Positions 7,949 to 15,748 of a DNA stretch of 20,640 nt are shown piece by piece; the stretch's first letter is position 1, and each line of letters starts with the position of its first letter. The stretch is from GCA-2717185 sp964386465 (lineage in GTDB: Bacteria > Pseudomonadota > Alphaproteobacteria > UBA8366 > GCA-2717185). The notes beneath the pieces are model-generated. The model was not told where the DNA came from and did not search any database. It saw nothing but the letters and a program-made list of their open reading frames with translations. A program made the translations under genes and the position numbers. Where the stretch lies: NCBI GenBank assembly GCA_964386465.1, contig CAYLTU010000084.1:1-20640 (forward strand), written 5' to 3'.

Positions 7949-9409
7949 ATGACGAGCAGTTCCGAAATCGCCAACTTGATCGCGCGCCTCCCGTCGGCGC
8001 GAATTCTTTGCGTCGGCGACTTGATGCTCGACCGCTTCGTGACCGGTGTCGTTGATCGCGTATCCCCGGAAGCGCCGATTCCGATTCTTGAAGTCAAGGA
8101 TGAGGCCGTCATGATCGGTGGCGCCGGCAACGTCGTGCGCAATCTCGTGGCGTTCGGGGCGCAGGCGGAACTCGTCGGCGTGATTGGCGATGATCCGGCC
8201 GGTGCGGAATTGACGGCTCTGCTCGACAGCACGGAGGGCGCTTCGGCCCATCTGGTGACCGTCAGCGGACGGAGAACCACGATCAAGACCCGGTTCATGA
8301 CTGGCGGCCAGCAACTGCTGCGGACCGACTATGAAGCGAACGGCGCGTTGGAGGAGCCTGTACGGGCGCGGATTTTCGATCTTGTTTCCGAGAGGCTGCC
8401 GGACTGCGGTGCGCTAATCCTTTCCGACTACGGCAAAGGCGTACTCGGCGAACGTCAGATCCGAGACCTCATCGGATTGGCGAACGGCGCTGGGAAACCG
8501 GTTATTGTCGACCCGAAGGGCGCCGACTACCGCGTCTATCGGGGTGCTTCCCTGCTGACCCCGAACCTGAACGAGCTCGCGCAAGCAAGCGGACTCGCAG
8601 TGGCAGGCGACGCTGCCGTGGTCGCGGCTTGCCGTCGAGTGTTGGCCGATTGCGGCGTCGGGGGTGTTCTTGCAACCCGCAGCGAGCAGGGCATGACTCT
8701 GGTAGAGGACGACGCGGTACATCATCTGAAGGCGCGTGCGCGGGATGTTTTCGACGTATCGGGCGCGGGCGATACGGTTGCGGCGGCGATGGCCGCCGGC
8801 ATCGCACTGGGAACGCCGTCACTCGAGGCAGCCCAATTCGCGAATACGGCGGCCGGCGTCGCCGTCGGCAAGGTCGGCACGGCGGCGGCATACGCCTCCG
8901 AAATCCTGTCGGCGCTGTACGAGGCGGCGTTCCTAAGTGGCGAGGCCAAGGTCGCGACGTTGGCGTCGGCGCGCGACCGCGTTGACACCTGGCGTCAGCA
9001 GGGCCGGCGCGTAGGCTTTACCAATGGCTGTTTCGATCTGCTGCATCCGGGGCATATCTCGTTGCTCAATCAGGCGCGCCAGGCTTGCGACGTCCTGATC
9101 GTCGGATTGAACAGCGATGAATCGGTGCGCCTTCTCAAGGGCGAGAACCGTCCGGTCCAGCCGGAGCACGGCCGCGCGGCAGTGCTTGCGTCGCTGTCGT
9201 CGGTCGACCTTGTCGTGATCTTCAATGAGGACACACCGCTCGATCTGATCACGGCACTCAGGCCCGACGTTCTTGTGAAAGGACAGGATTACGCCCGCGA
9301 GGAAGTGGTCGGCGCTGATCAAGTCGAGTCCTGGGGCGGAAAAGTCGTGCTGGCGGAAATCCTAGACGGCCACAGCACGACGGAGACCTTGCGCCGACTC
9401 GCGAGATAG
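7949..9409 (+). CDS. hldE: Bifunctional D-beta-D-heptose 7-phosphate kinase / D-beta-D-heptose 1-phosphate adenylyltransferase
   Basis: A 486-residue cytosolic enzyme with two steps of ADP-L-glycero-D-manno-heptose synthesis for the LPS inner core. The N-terminal ribokinase-like half (about 1-320) has VGDLMLDRF, the sugar-binding GGAGNVVRNL and the anion-hole/base motif DVSGAGDT at about 269-276. The C-terminal nucleotidyltransferase half has TNGCFDLLHPGH at about 358-369 and ends with the conserved GHSTTE segment. Both active sites are intact, and length matches fused HldE proteins. ATG at 7949 is preferred because the kinase homology starts soon after; a GTG at 7886 would add 21 residues. 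A small membrane protein gene begins 10 bases downstream, but no other heptose gene is visible. Confidence 0.95.
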   Translation: MTSSSEIANLIARLPSARILCVGDLMLDRFVTGVVDRVSPEAPIPILEVKDEAVMIGGAGNVVRNLVAFGAQAELVGVIGDDPAGAELTALLDSTEGASAHLVTVSGRRTTIKTRFMTGGQQLLRTDYEANGALEEPVRARIFDLVSERLPDCGALILSDYGKGVLGERQIRDLIGLANGAGKPVIVDPKGADYRVYRGASLLTPNLNELAQASGLAVAGDAAVVAACRRVLADCGVGGVLATRSEQGMTLVEDDAVHHLKARARDVFDVSGAGDTVAAAMAAGIALGTPSLEAAQFANTAAGVAVGKVGTAAAYASEILSALYEAAFLSGEAKVATLASARDRVDTWRQQGRRVGFTNGCFDLLHPGHISLLNQARQACDVLIVGLNSDESVRLLKGENRPVQPEHGRAAVLASLSSVDLVVIFNEDTPLDLITALRPDVLVKGQDYAREEVVGADQVESWGGKVVLAEILDGHSTTETLRRLAR

Positions 9410-9419
9410 GGGGACGCCG

Positions 9420-9803
9420 ATGGCGGGAGACTTTTTGTCCTACGCCGTGCTCGCTGGGCTGCTTCTGCTGGGCGCTTATATTTATTTTTTGGCGTCTAGA
9501 AGCCGCGAGGCGGAACTCAAACGGGCGTTGCGCAAATGCGAAATCGCGCTTCAGGACGCCGAGCGATCTTTGCAGGTCGCTGACCGCTCGCATGCGGACG
9601 AAGTTCGGCGGCTGAAAGCCGGGCGTGGACGAGAGGGTGCCGCCATGAGCAGTGGCGAGGCGAAGCTACGGGATGCCAAAAGCGCCTTCGCCCGTCTGTT
9701 TCACCCCGACCAAGCGCGTGGCGATGTTCGCGAGCTGGAAATCCGCGCCGAAATGTTCAAGCAGTATTGGGTAGAACTCGAGCGGATCGAAAATCGCGGC
9801 TAA
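9420..9803 (+). CDS. Small membrane-anchored protein with coiled coil and J-like HPD motif
   Basis: A 127-residue protein of unknown function. A single membrane segment spans about 7-25. A charged, probably coiled-coil stretch (about 28-65) follows, then a short linker. The C-terminal part (about 80-125), with AKSAFARLFHPDQ and a following helix, resembles helices II and III of a DnaJ J-domain, including HPD at 95-97. It would be a truncated or diverged J-domain, so interaction with DnaK is inference. The ATG at 9420 follows a strong AGGGGGA ribosome site and lies 10 bases after the hldE stop, so it is likely in the same transcript. Its stop overlaps the stop of the convergent mmcB gene (CTAA at 9800-9803). 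Confidence 0.8.
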   Translation: MAGDFLSYAVLAGLLLLGAYIYFLASRSREAELKRALRKCEIALQDAERSLQVADRSHADEVRRLKAGRGREGAAMSSGEAKLRDAKSAFARLFHPDQARGDVRELEIRAEMFKQYWVELERIENRG

Positions 9804-10255
9804 TCGCCGATGGGCGGATCGTTCAGTCGCATCAAACGGGTCGCCGCCGTTCTGGCGAAGCGCAGGGTCAACGCCTTGCGGCGCGTAGGGTTCATGCTGC
9901 CGGGCTGGCTTTCGCGCAGGATTTCGGAACCGTAGCCGTCGGCGACCATCAAGCCGCATTCGGTCGGCAGGATGGCGGTCGGAAAATCCACCGGCACGGC
10001 GAAATAGAAGCGGTCGCAGAACTCCAGGTATTCGTGCCATTTATTGTCCGACCGGAAGTCGGCGACGGACGATTTGACCTCGACGACGGTGAAGGCGCCC
10101 TTGCGGTCGAGCGCGATGAGGTCGACGCGGCGGCCGGTCTTCAGCGTGAACTCGCTGAGGCAGGTCTCGCCCAGATGATGCATCAGTCGCGATACACCCC
10201 GTACGACGATTTCAGCCGTTTCGGTATTGCGTGTTCGTTCGAGCTCTTCGACCAT
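9800..10255 (-). CDS. mmcB: MmcB-family DNA repair protein (PD-(D/E)XK-like nuclease fold)
   Basis: A 151-residue cytosolic protein matching the alphaproteobacterial MmcB family (DUF-type PF06319 by memory), implicated in tolerance to mitomycin C damage in Caulobacter. The core RRVDLIALDRKGAFTVVEVKSS-type region provides Asp45, Glu59 and Lys61 in the spacing of a PD-(D/E)XK active site. The following segment, FRSDNKWHEYLEFCDRFYFAV, is also characteristic of the family. The start ATG at 10255 lacks a clear ribosome site. It is transcribed divergently from the AhpD-like gene across a 130-base gap, and converges with the small J-like protein gene, sharing overlapping stops. Full length, with no sign of damage. 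Confidence 0.9.
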   Translation of the reverse strand: MVEELERTRNTETAEIVVRGVSRLMHHLGETCLSEFTLKTGRRVDLIALDRKGAFTVVEVKSSVADFRSDNKWHEYLEFCDRFYFAVPVDFPTAILPTECGLMVADGYGSEILRESQPGSMNPTRRKALTLRFARTAATRLMRLNDPPIGD

Positions 10256-10385
10256 GGCCGGATCATATCAGGGAGAACAAAAGAACAAAATAGGCACATT
10301 TGACGTGGCGTGTTCGAATCCGGTTGAGGCTTCGGTCAGGCGATGGAATAAAGTCGCCCCTTGGAAACTCGAAAGGACACGAGAA

Positions 10386-10976
10386 ATGGCCAGGGTCAGC
10401 AATATCGAAATCGATGCGGTGCCGGACGACGTCAAACCGGTCTATCAAAGGTTTGCCAGCGAATACGGCCCGTTCCTCAATCAGGTCCGCGTCTTCGCGC
10501 ACAGACCCTCCGCCGTCAAACACATCATGGGCTTGCTGCTCGATTTGAAGGACGAGCAGGTCCTACCAAAACGATATCTGGAAATCGCCCTGGTCACCGT
10601 TTCGAAGCTGAACGAATGCCGTTACTGCGTCGCCCACCACACGCCGCGCCTGATCGAACAGGGGCTTCCGCCTGATACAACGGCCAATATTCTGGAACCG
10701 GACTGTCCGGGACTCGATGAAGTCGACCGTCTGGTGCGCGACTATTCGGTCGAAGTAACGGAACGTTTTCAATATATCCGCGACCAAATGTTCGACGATC
10801 TCCGGCGGCACTTCGACGAGGCGCAGATCGTCGAATTGACGTTACGGATCGCGCTATGCGGCTTCTTCAACCGCTTCAATGATGCGCTCATGATCGGCAT
10901 GGAGGACGGCGTCGTGGCCGATATGCTGGCCGCTGGTGGTTCGGCGACCGATTTACCCGAAGCGGCGGCGGAATAG
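10386..10976 (+). CDS. AhpD/carboxymuconolactone decarboxylase-like peroxidase-related protein
   Basis: A 196-residue, all-helical cytosolic protein. It shows the full AhpD active-site pattern E-x11-CxxC-xxx-H: Glu66, Cys78, Cys81 and His85 in NECRYCVAHH. Proteins with this pattern act as thiol-disulfide or alkylhydroperoxidase-type redox enzymes, though many members have unknown substrates. The ATG at 10386 follows AAGGA by about 8 bases; the longer upstream frame lacks such a site and enters the divergent promoter region. It is followed 4 bases later by a cyclophilin-like-fold gene, making a tight two-gene unit. Confidence 0.88.
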   Translation: MARVSNIEIDAVPDDVKPVYQRFASEYGPFLNQVRVFAHRPSAVKHIMGLLLDLKDEQVLPKRYLEIALVTVSKLNECRYCVAHHTPRLIEQGLPPDTTANILEPDCPGLDEVDRLVRDYSVEVTERFQYIRDQMFDDLRRHFDEAQIVELTLRIALCGFFNRFNDALMIGMEDGVVADMLAAGGSATDLPEAAAE

Positions 10977-10980
10977 GCAG

Positions 10981-11355
10981 ATGCGCAAGCTGAAAATGAT
11001 CATCGGTTCGGTTGCGATTACAGCCGAGTTATTCGATACGCCGACGGCGAATGCGATCTATGACAGCTTGCCCTTCACGTCGTCGGCGAGCCTGTGGGGC
11101 GATGAAGTCTATTTCTCGACGCCGGTCGGCGTTCCCCGCGAAGCCGATGCGCGCGCCATCGTCGAGGCGGGCGAACTCGCATTTTGGGTCGAGGGCGACT
11201 CGATAGCGATCGGGTTCGGCCCCACGCCGATTTCGCAGGGTGACGAAATCCGCCTTGCCGCACCGACCAATATCTGGGGTCGCGCCCTCGACGATGTGCG
11301 GCAGCTCAAGAAGGTTCCTCAGGGAGCGGCCATTTCAGTCGAGCGGGCCGAATGA
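10981..11355 (+). CDS. Cyclophilin-like fold protein (DUF369/TM1367-like)
   Basis: A 124-residue cytosolic beta-rich protein. Features matching the small prokaryotic cyclophilin-like fold family are the opening strand ending in TAELFDTPTANAIYDSLPF, the middle WGDEVYFSTPV, the segment GELAFWVEGDSIAIGFGPTP, and a closing IWGRALDD helix. These proteins lack proven prolyl-isomerase activity and their role is not established. The ATG lies 4 bases after the AhpD-like stop, with only a weak GGCAG ribosome site, so translational coupling is likely. The 183 bases after its stop (to 11538) hold no gene and no clear promoter. Confidence 0.85.
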   Translation: MRKLKMIIGSVAITAELFDTPTANAIYDSLPFTSSASLWGDEVYFSTPVGVPREADARAIVEAGELAFWVEGDSIAIGFGPTPISQGDEIRLAAPTNIWGRALDDVRQLKKVPQGAAISVERAE

Positions 11356-11538
11356 CGTAGCGGACCCACCGCAAGTTTACCTAGCTTTTATTGTTAGCAA
11401 TTGGAAACGGCGGCGAAGCGACCATATAGGTTCGAATCGTGTTACTATCAGGCGCTGTGCTCTCGGGGCGGAATCGTGGTTTCTCAAAATTTGGTGGCCG
11501 ACCGATGGCAGGCGCATGACATACATTTTTTGGGATGA

Positions 11539-13167
11539 TTGCCTGTGCCGTTTTTGATTCCGTTCGTTTCCAGGGATCACCGGAAGAACGCGTTGACGGC
11601 ATTGGAGTGCTGGTCCTTGCGTTGGCGCGCCGTTTTCGCTGCTTTCTGCCTGCTCGCGGCGATTTCCGTCGTTTTCTCGCAGGTTGCCGCCAAGGAAGCC
11701 GCTTTCCAGACGGGTGGGCTTTATGAAGAGGCGCTTAAGCGGTTTCAGGACAAGGATTACCGCGGCGCTTTGATTCAGCTCAAGAATGTCTTGCAAACGA
11801 ATCCGGAAAATTTACCTGCGCGCATATTAATTGGCCGCGCGCATCTCGCGCTGGGCAATGCTTTGCCCGCCGAAAAGGAGCTTCGCCGCGCGAAGGTCGA
11901 GGGCGGGGACGAAGAATTGCTTGCCGTGCCGCTGGCCAGCGCGCTCCTGCTCATGAAACGCTACGAGGATATCCTCTTCACATTGCCGATCGAAAATCGC
12001 AGCCCCGAAGTCGAATACGGGCTGCAGATTACGCACGGCCAGGCCTATCTGGCGTTATTGCAGAACGATAAGGCCGAAAAAGCCTTCCAGCGCGCGGGCC
12101 GCCTGAAACCCGGGACCGCGATGCCATATGTCGGATTGGCGCGGGTAAACCTGGCCCGTTCAGAGTTCCAAGACGCCAGGAAAATGGCGAGCCAGGCGGT
12201 GGCGGCGGAACCGGAGAACTTCTACGTGTGGTTCGTTCACGGACAGGTCGCGCGCAGATTGGGTAACATGCCGGTAGCCTTATCGAGTTTCGACAAGGCG
12301 GCGAAATTCGGCCCGGACCATACGCCGACGCGGATTGCGCGCGCGATGGCGCTGATTCAAGTCGGACGGTATGAGGATGCCGAGAAGGGTCTCGCCGTTC
12401 TGACCGAACGGGTGCCGAACAGCCCCCATACGGCGTTTATCGATGCCCATGTGAAGCGGCGCAATGGCGATCTGACCGGCTACGACCATGCGCTGCAGAA
12501 GGCGAATACACAGCTGCGCGGGCTCGAGCGCGAAGAACTTTTCGGCGATCCCAAGCTGTTATTGCTCGCGGGAATCGTGAACTACACGCTTAAAAACTAC
12601 AATGACGCCTACAATTTCCTGCGTGAACATGTATCGCGCGATAGGTACCATGCGGGCTCCAGGGCGCTGTTGAGCCGGCTCATGTTGCGCCGGGGCGAAG
12701 ACCGCGATGCGTTGACGATGGTCCAGACGGCAGTCGACCTGTCGCCCGAAGACCCCGATCTGTTGCAGTGGCTCGGCACCGTTCAGATGCGCAACCGGCG
12801 CTACGAAGAGGCGACGGATGCGTACAAGAAAGCAATCAAGCTCAGGCCGAAGTCGGTTCGCGCGCGCGCCGACCTTGCGCGCGGCTACATACAGATGGGC
12901 CGCTCCGACGACGCAGTCGAGGTGCTTAGGAACGCTTTTCGGATGACTCCCAAGTCGGTCGAGCCGGGTATCATGCTTGCGTTGATCCTGCTGAAGCAGG
13001 GTAAGTATGACGAAACGTTGGGTATCGCGAGCAAACTCATCAAACGCGCGCCTGAAAATCCGGCGGGCTTTAATCTGATGGCCTCCGCGCAATGGGCGAA
13101 AGGCGATGAAGAGTCGGCGCGCGAAAATCTGCAACACGCAATCACGGTGGACCCTAACTACCTGTAG
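11539..13167 (+). CDS. prsT: PrsT-like TPR protein of PEP-CTERM/exosortase systems, N-terminal part ended by internal TAG
   Basis: 542 residues before an in-frame TAG. A hydrophobic signal or anchor segment (about 30-50, AVFAAFCLLAAISVVF, then SQVAA) exports the protein. Tandem tetratricopeptide repeats follow, beginning with LYEEALKRFQDKDYRGALIQ and continuing to the end. The opening repeats resemble PrsT, the large TPR lipoprotein-like component found with exosortase, PEP-CTERM and exopolysaccharide genes. Reading continues in the same frame after the TAG to 14430. Together the two parts give about 963 codons, close to a full PrsT. The start is TTG at 11539 or GTG at 11545; both have weak ribosome sites. 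Probably a pseudogene half, or a protein truncated to its first repeats. Confidence 0.82.
   Translation: MPVPFLIPFVSRDHRKNALTALECWSLRWRAVFAAFCLLAAISVVFSQVAAKEAAFQTGGLYEEALKRFQDKDYRGALIQLKNVLQTNPENLPARILIGRAHLALGNALPAEKELRRAKVEGGDEELLAVPLASALLLMKRYEDILFTLPIENRSPEVEYGLQITHGQAYLALLQNDKAEKAFQRAGRLKPGTAMPYVGLARVNLARSEFQDARKMASQAVAAEPENFYVWFVHGQVARRLGNMPVALSSFDKAAKFGPDHTPTRIARAMALIQVGRYEDAEKGLAVLTERVPNSPHTAFIDAHVKRRNGDLTGYDHALQKANTQLRGLEREELFGDPKLLLLAGIVNYTLKNYNDAYNFLREHVSRDRYHAGSRALLSRLMLRRGEDRDALTMVQTAVDLSPEDPDLLQWLGTVQMRNRRYEEATDAYKKAIKLRPKSVRARADLARGYIQMGRSDDAVEVLRNAFRMTPKSVEPGIMLALILLKQGKYDETLGIASKLIKRAPENPAGFNLMASAQWAKGDEESARENLQHAITVDPNYL
13165..13167 (+). other. In-frame TAG interrupting the prsT-like reading frame
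   Basis: The codons read NYL-TAG-AHRNLARIDL. The residues on both sides form one continuous TPR unit with correct spacing, and the downstream frame stays open to 14430. One base change (for example from CAG, AAG or GAG) would restore it. It could be a real nonsense mutation, an assembly error or, less likely, a read-through codon. Confidence 0.9.
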
Positions 13168-13179
13168 GCACATCGGAAT

Positions 13180-14430
13180 TTGGCCCGAATAGATCTGAAA
13201 ACCGGTGCGGTGGAATCGGCCAAGAAACGATACCGGGATATGCTTGAGATGCCGGAGGCCGGGGTTCGCCCGTTGATCGATTTGGCCAAGATCGCCACGG
13301 AAGAAGGCAATTTGCGCGAGGCGATATCGCTCTTGTCCAAGGCGCGCGAACAGGCGCCCGAAAGGGTGGGTGTCGAGCTCGACCTGATCGCGTTGCTGGC
13401 TTGGTCTGGTGACGGCGATTCGGCGATCCGCAACGCGCGAAAACTTTACGAGCGATTTCCCGACAATACGGCCGTTATGGAAAAAGTAGGCCACATGGAA
13501 CAGGCGTTCGGGAAGATCGACGAAGCGTCGAAGATATTCCGGCGCGTCGCGAAATCGTACAGCGGAAGCGCCGGGCAGCTCTTGCGGATTTCGGAGTATC
13601 AAGAGCACGCAAACGACCTTGCGGGCGCGCACGACACTTTGAAACGCGCGCATACCGCCGACGACAAGCATTTGGCCGTGCTCGAACGCCTAATCGGATT
13701 GGAATCGCGGCTAGCGCTCTTCGATGACGCATTGCTGAGGACCAGACTGCTCATCAAACAGTCACCGGACAAGGCTTTGGGCTATAGGCTTCGGGGCGAT
13801 GTATTCACAAAGCTGAGGAAGTTCGCGGATGCCGCCGCCGCGTATAGCAAGGCGATTAAAAGGGACCGCTCCGGCGCGTTGCTCGTCCGGCGTTACATTG
13901 CCCAACGTGCGGGCGGCGGCAAGAGCTCGCTCAGGCCGTTGGAAGAATGGGTTTCGAAAAACCCGACGGACTATCCGACGCGCCGGACGCTCGCTTCGGC
14001 CTATCTCGATACAGGCAAGAAAACGAAAGCGGTCAAGATTTATGAAGAACTCGCCGCCCTTCGAAAGAACGATCCGGTCGTCTTGAATAATCTCGCGAAC
14101 CTCTATTTCGAATTGGGCGACGCGCGTGCGATGGAAACGGCGGACGCGGCGTTCAAGCTGGCGCCGAAACAACCGCAAACGCTTGATACGCTGGGATGGC
14201 TGTTGGTTCAAAAAGGCGATGTGGAGCGGGGCCTGGAGTTGTTGCGCGACGCCTACGCGCGCGCCTCCCGGCGGCCAAAAGTACGATATCATTTGGCGGT
14301 CGCTTTAAGCCGTCTGGGAAAAGCCGCGGAAGCGAAAGAGCATCTTGAGGCGATATTGACGTCCGAAAGGCTTTCGGCGGACCTGGCAGCAAAGACGAAA
14401 CGGCTTCTCGCGACCCTGAAAGACGGCTAA
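13180..14430 (+). CDS. prsT: PrsT-like TPR protein, C-terminal part (same frame after internal TAG)
   Basis: 416 residues of further tetratricopeptide repeats, in exactly the frame of the preceding segment. They end in typical TPR units (PVVLNNLANLYFELGD, then PQTLDTLGWLLVQKGD) that match the conserved C-terminal repeats of PrsT. It has no signal peptide of its own. The first possible start is TTG at 13180, with no ribosome site behind it, so independent translation is doubtful. Codon use and composition match the first part, which argues for a recent interruption. Treat both parts as one gene, 11539-14430, broken by one codon. Confidence 0.75.
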   Translation: MARIDLKTGAVESAKKRYRDMLEMPEAGVRPLIDLAKIATEEGNLREAISLLSKAREQAPERVGVELDLIALLAWSGDGDSAIRNARKLYERFPDNTAVMEKVGHMEQAFGKIDEASKIFRRVAKSYSGSAGQLLRISEYQEHANDLAGAHDTLKRAHTADDKHLAVLERLIGLESRLALFDDALLRTRLLIKQSPDKALGYRLRGDVFTKLRKFADAAAAYSKAIKRDRSGALLVRRYIAQRAGGGKSSLRPLEEWVSKNPTDYPTRRTLASAYLDTGKKTKAVKIYEELAALRKNDPVVLNNLANLYFELGDARAMETADAAFKLAPKQPQTLDTLGWLLVQKGDVERGLELLRDAYARASRRPKVRYHLAVALSRLGKAAEAKEHLEAILTSERLSADLAAKTKRLLATLKDG

Positions 14431-14475
14431 AAATCACGGTTATGGTTAATTTTCGGCCCGTCGAATGCGTATTAA

Positions 14476-14494
14476 GTGTCGGGATTCTTTACGG
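14476..14494 (+). promoter_or_regulatory. Upstream copy of 19-bp direct repeat, candidate activator site
   Basis: GTGTCGGGATTCTTTACGG, repeated with one change at 14578-14596, in the same orientation and 102 bases apart. It lies about 180 bases upstream of the sigma-54-type promoter at 14659, a normal distance for an enhancer-binding protein. PEP-CTERM systems often encode the sigma-54 activator PrsR, so this may be its site. Confidence 0.5.
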
Positions 14495-14577
14495 TGACCG
14501 AGCGTCGAGGAAAGTTGCCATAACATGCTGAATTGATTGATTAAATTCACGATAATTGGTAATATTAGCGGATTCCG

Positions 14578-14596
14578 GTGTCGGAATTCTTTACGG
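14578..14596 (+). promoter_or_regulatory. Downstream copy of 19-bp direct repeat, candidate activator site
   Basis: GTGTCGGAATTCTTTACGG, 18 of 19 identical to the copy at 14476-14494. A shorter third variant, CTGTCAGATTCTTAA, follows at 14606-14620. It lies 63 bases before the -24 element of the candidate sigma-54 promoter. Confidence 0.5.
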
Positions 14597-14658
14597 AGTC
14601 GGGCACTGTCAGATTCTTAAAATTAGTTAACCAACTGATTTTGTTTCATAAAATATTG

Positions 14659-14674
14659 TGGCATGAAACTTGCT
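14659..14674 (+). promoter_or_regulatory. Sigma-54 (RpoN) promoter of the PEP-CTERM gene
   Basis: TGGCATGAAACTTGCT matches the RpoN consensus TGGCAC-N5-TTGCW at all but one position, with the essential GG and GC in correct spacing. It places the transcript start near 14685 and a leader of about 60 bases before the ATG at 14746. The whole gap 14431-14745 is AT-rich and holds this promoter and the direct repeats, but no gene. Confidence 0.75.
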
Positions 14675-14745
14675 TTTTAATGATCGATATTAGTGAGGAT
14701 TCGCCGATTTTTGCGGTAGATTTACTGAAACAGGAATTTTGCATT

Positions 14746-15642
14746 ATGCGGAAGTTATTTGGTATTAGTCTTTTCGCGGCTGCAGCGGTGCTCATGGTAG
14801 GACCCGCATCGGCTGAAATGTGGAATATCGATTTCGATACCGGCCTCGACGCGAACGGGGACGAGATATCCTTTGCGGCCAACACGATATTCAGCGACCG
14901 GACCGGAGACAATTGGCAACGCTATGACGGCCTTTCGGATGGCAATACCAATCCCGGCAATCCCCCCGATGGGGGTATTCCCGATTCCAACGTTGCGGGC
15001 GACCGCATAAAGGTCAATATCGACGTTTGGAACGCCCAATGTCAGAATGGGTTTACCGTCGGTTTCGACAGCACGAATCAGAGTTCGCGCGACCCCGATC
15101 TCGAGGAGCACTTCACTGCGGTGAGTTCGAGCTTGCCGTACCATACGAGCCAGACAAACGGCTATGACAACGTCCTTATCATCCAGTCGCGTGAAAACAG
15201 CGATACGAGGAGCTGCGGCGGCGGCCTTTCCGGGAGCGGCGTGTGCGAGAACAACAAGGCCGACGACGAAGCCAGTGGCGGCGACATCGTTTTCGAATTC
15301 GATCGCGAAGTCACGCTGATCAGTATGAATTTCTTCGATACCGAAGAATCCGGCGGCAAGGTGAAGTTCGCCGGTGCGGATGGCATTTTCGACGAGTGGG
15401 TTACACTCCCGGCCATTCCGGATCATGGCGTCGGCCTGCTGACCTTCAATGGCGATATCGGCATCAAGGCGCACAAGATGATGGTCCGGCTGGCCGGTTC
15501 CGGCGCGATCAACAACATCATGGGCGAAACCGGGACGACGTCGACGGTTTCCGAGCCCGGCGTTCTTGCGCTTTTCGGTATCGGGCTGGTGGCGATGGGC
15601 GTCTATCGGCGGCGGCGCGGGGCTATCGAGCCGGCCGCGTAA
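14746..15642 (+). CDS. Secreted protein with PEP-CTERM sorting signal
   Basis: A 298-residue exported protein. The N-terminus MRKLFGISLFAAAAVLM with ASA before residue 24 is a signal peptide. The C-terminus has the tripartite PEP-CTERM signal: VSEPG at 268-272 (SEP in place of the common PEP), a hydrophobic segment ALFGIGLVAMGVY, and RRRR at 288-291. Exosortase would process it for export to the surface or exopolysaccharide matrix. The central region is unrecognised; it has a cluster of cysteines (NAQCQNG, RSCGGG, GVCENN) and acidic, glycine-rich stretches. The ATG at 14746 follows CAGGA by about 10 bases; the frame open from 14578 overlaps the promoter and is not used. It sits downstream of the prsT-like gene, but behind its own sigma-54 promoter. 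Confidence 0.88.
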   Translation: MRKLFGISLFAAAAVLMVGPASAEMWNIDFDTGLDANGDEISFAANTIFSDRTGDNWQRYDGLSDGNTNPGNPPDGGIPDSNVAGDRIKVNIDVWNAQCQNGFTVGFDSTNQSSRDPDLEEHFTAVSSSLPYHTSQTNGYDNVLIIQSRENSDTRSCGGGLSGSGVCENNKADDEASGGDIVFEFDREVTLISMNFFDTEESGGKVKFAGADGIFDEWVTLPAIPDHGVGLLTFNGDIGIKAHKMMVRLAGSGAINNIMGETGTTSTVSEPGVLALFGIGLVAMGVYRRRRGAIEPAA

Positions 15643-15675
15643 ACAACCGGCTAAATTTTCTTAAGCGTTCGAAAC

Positions 15676-15702
15676 CGCGGCGGTGCATTTAGCGCCGCCG
15701 CG
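15676..15702. terminator. Hairpin between convergent genes, probable bidirectional terminator
   Basis: An 11-bp stem (CGCGGCGGTGC at 15676-15686 with GCGCCGCCGCG at 15692-15702, one G-T pair) closes an ATTTA loop. It lies midway between the convergent stops at 15642 and 15749. No long T-run follows on either strand, so termination strength is uncertain. Confidence 0.6.
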
Positions 15703-15748
15703 ATTGATTCGGGGTCACGATTGTCTTGAATTTCAAGCCGACGCGGCT

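Noticed and set aside
10273..10290. GAAC-AAAA-GAAC as a LexA site upstream of mmcB
   Set aside because: The spacing is 4, not 7, so it does not fit the alphaproteobacterial LexA motif.
12559..13671. 370-codon open frame on the minus strand, spanning the prsT TAG
   Set aside because: It mirrors the TPR coding frame and has no recognisable motif. The TPR repeats on the plus strand are clear on both sides of the TAG.
14578..14745. Upstream extension of the PEP-CTERM protein
   Set aside because: It would cover the sigma-54 promoter and a direct repeat, and place the signal peptide internally.
14755..15474. 239-codon minus-strand frame over the PEP-CTERM gene
   Set aside because: Shadow frame; the plus strand has a signal peptide, a promoter and a sorting tail.
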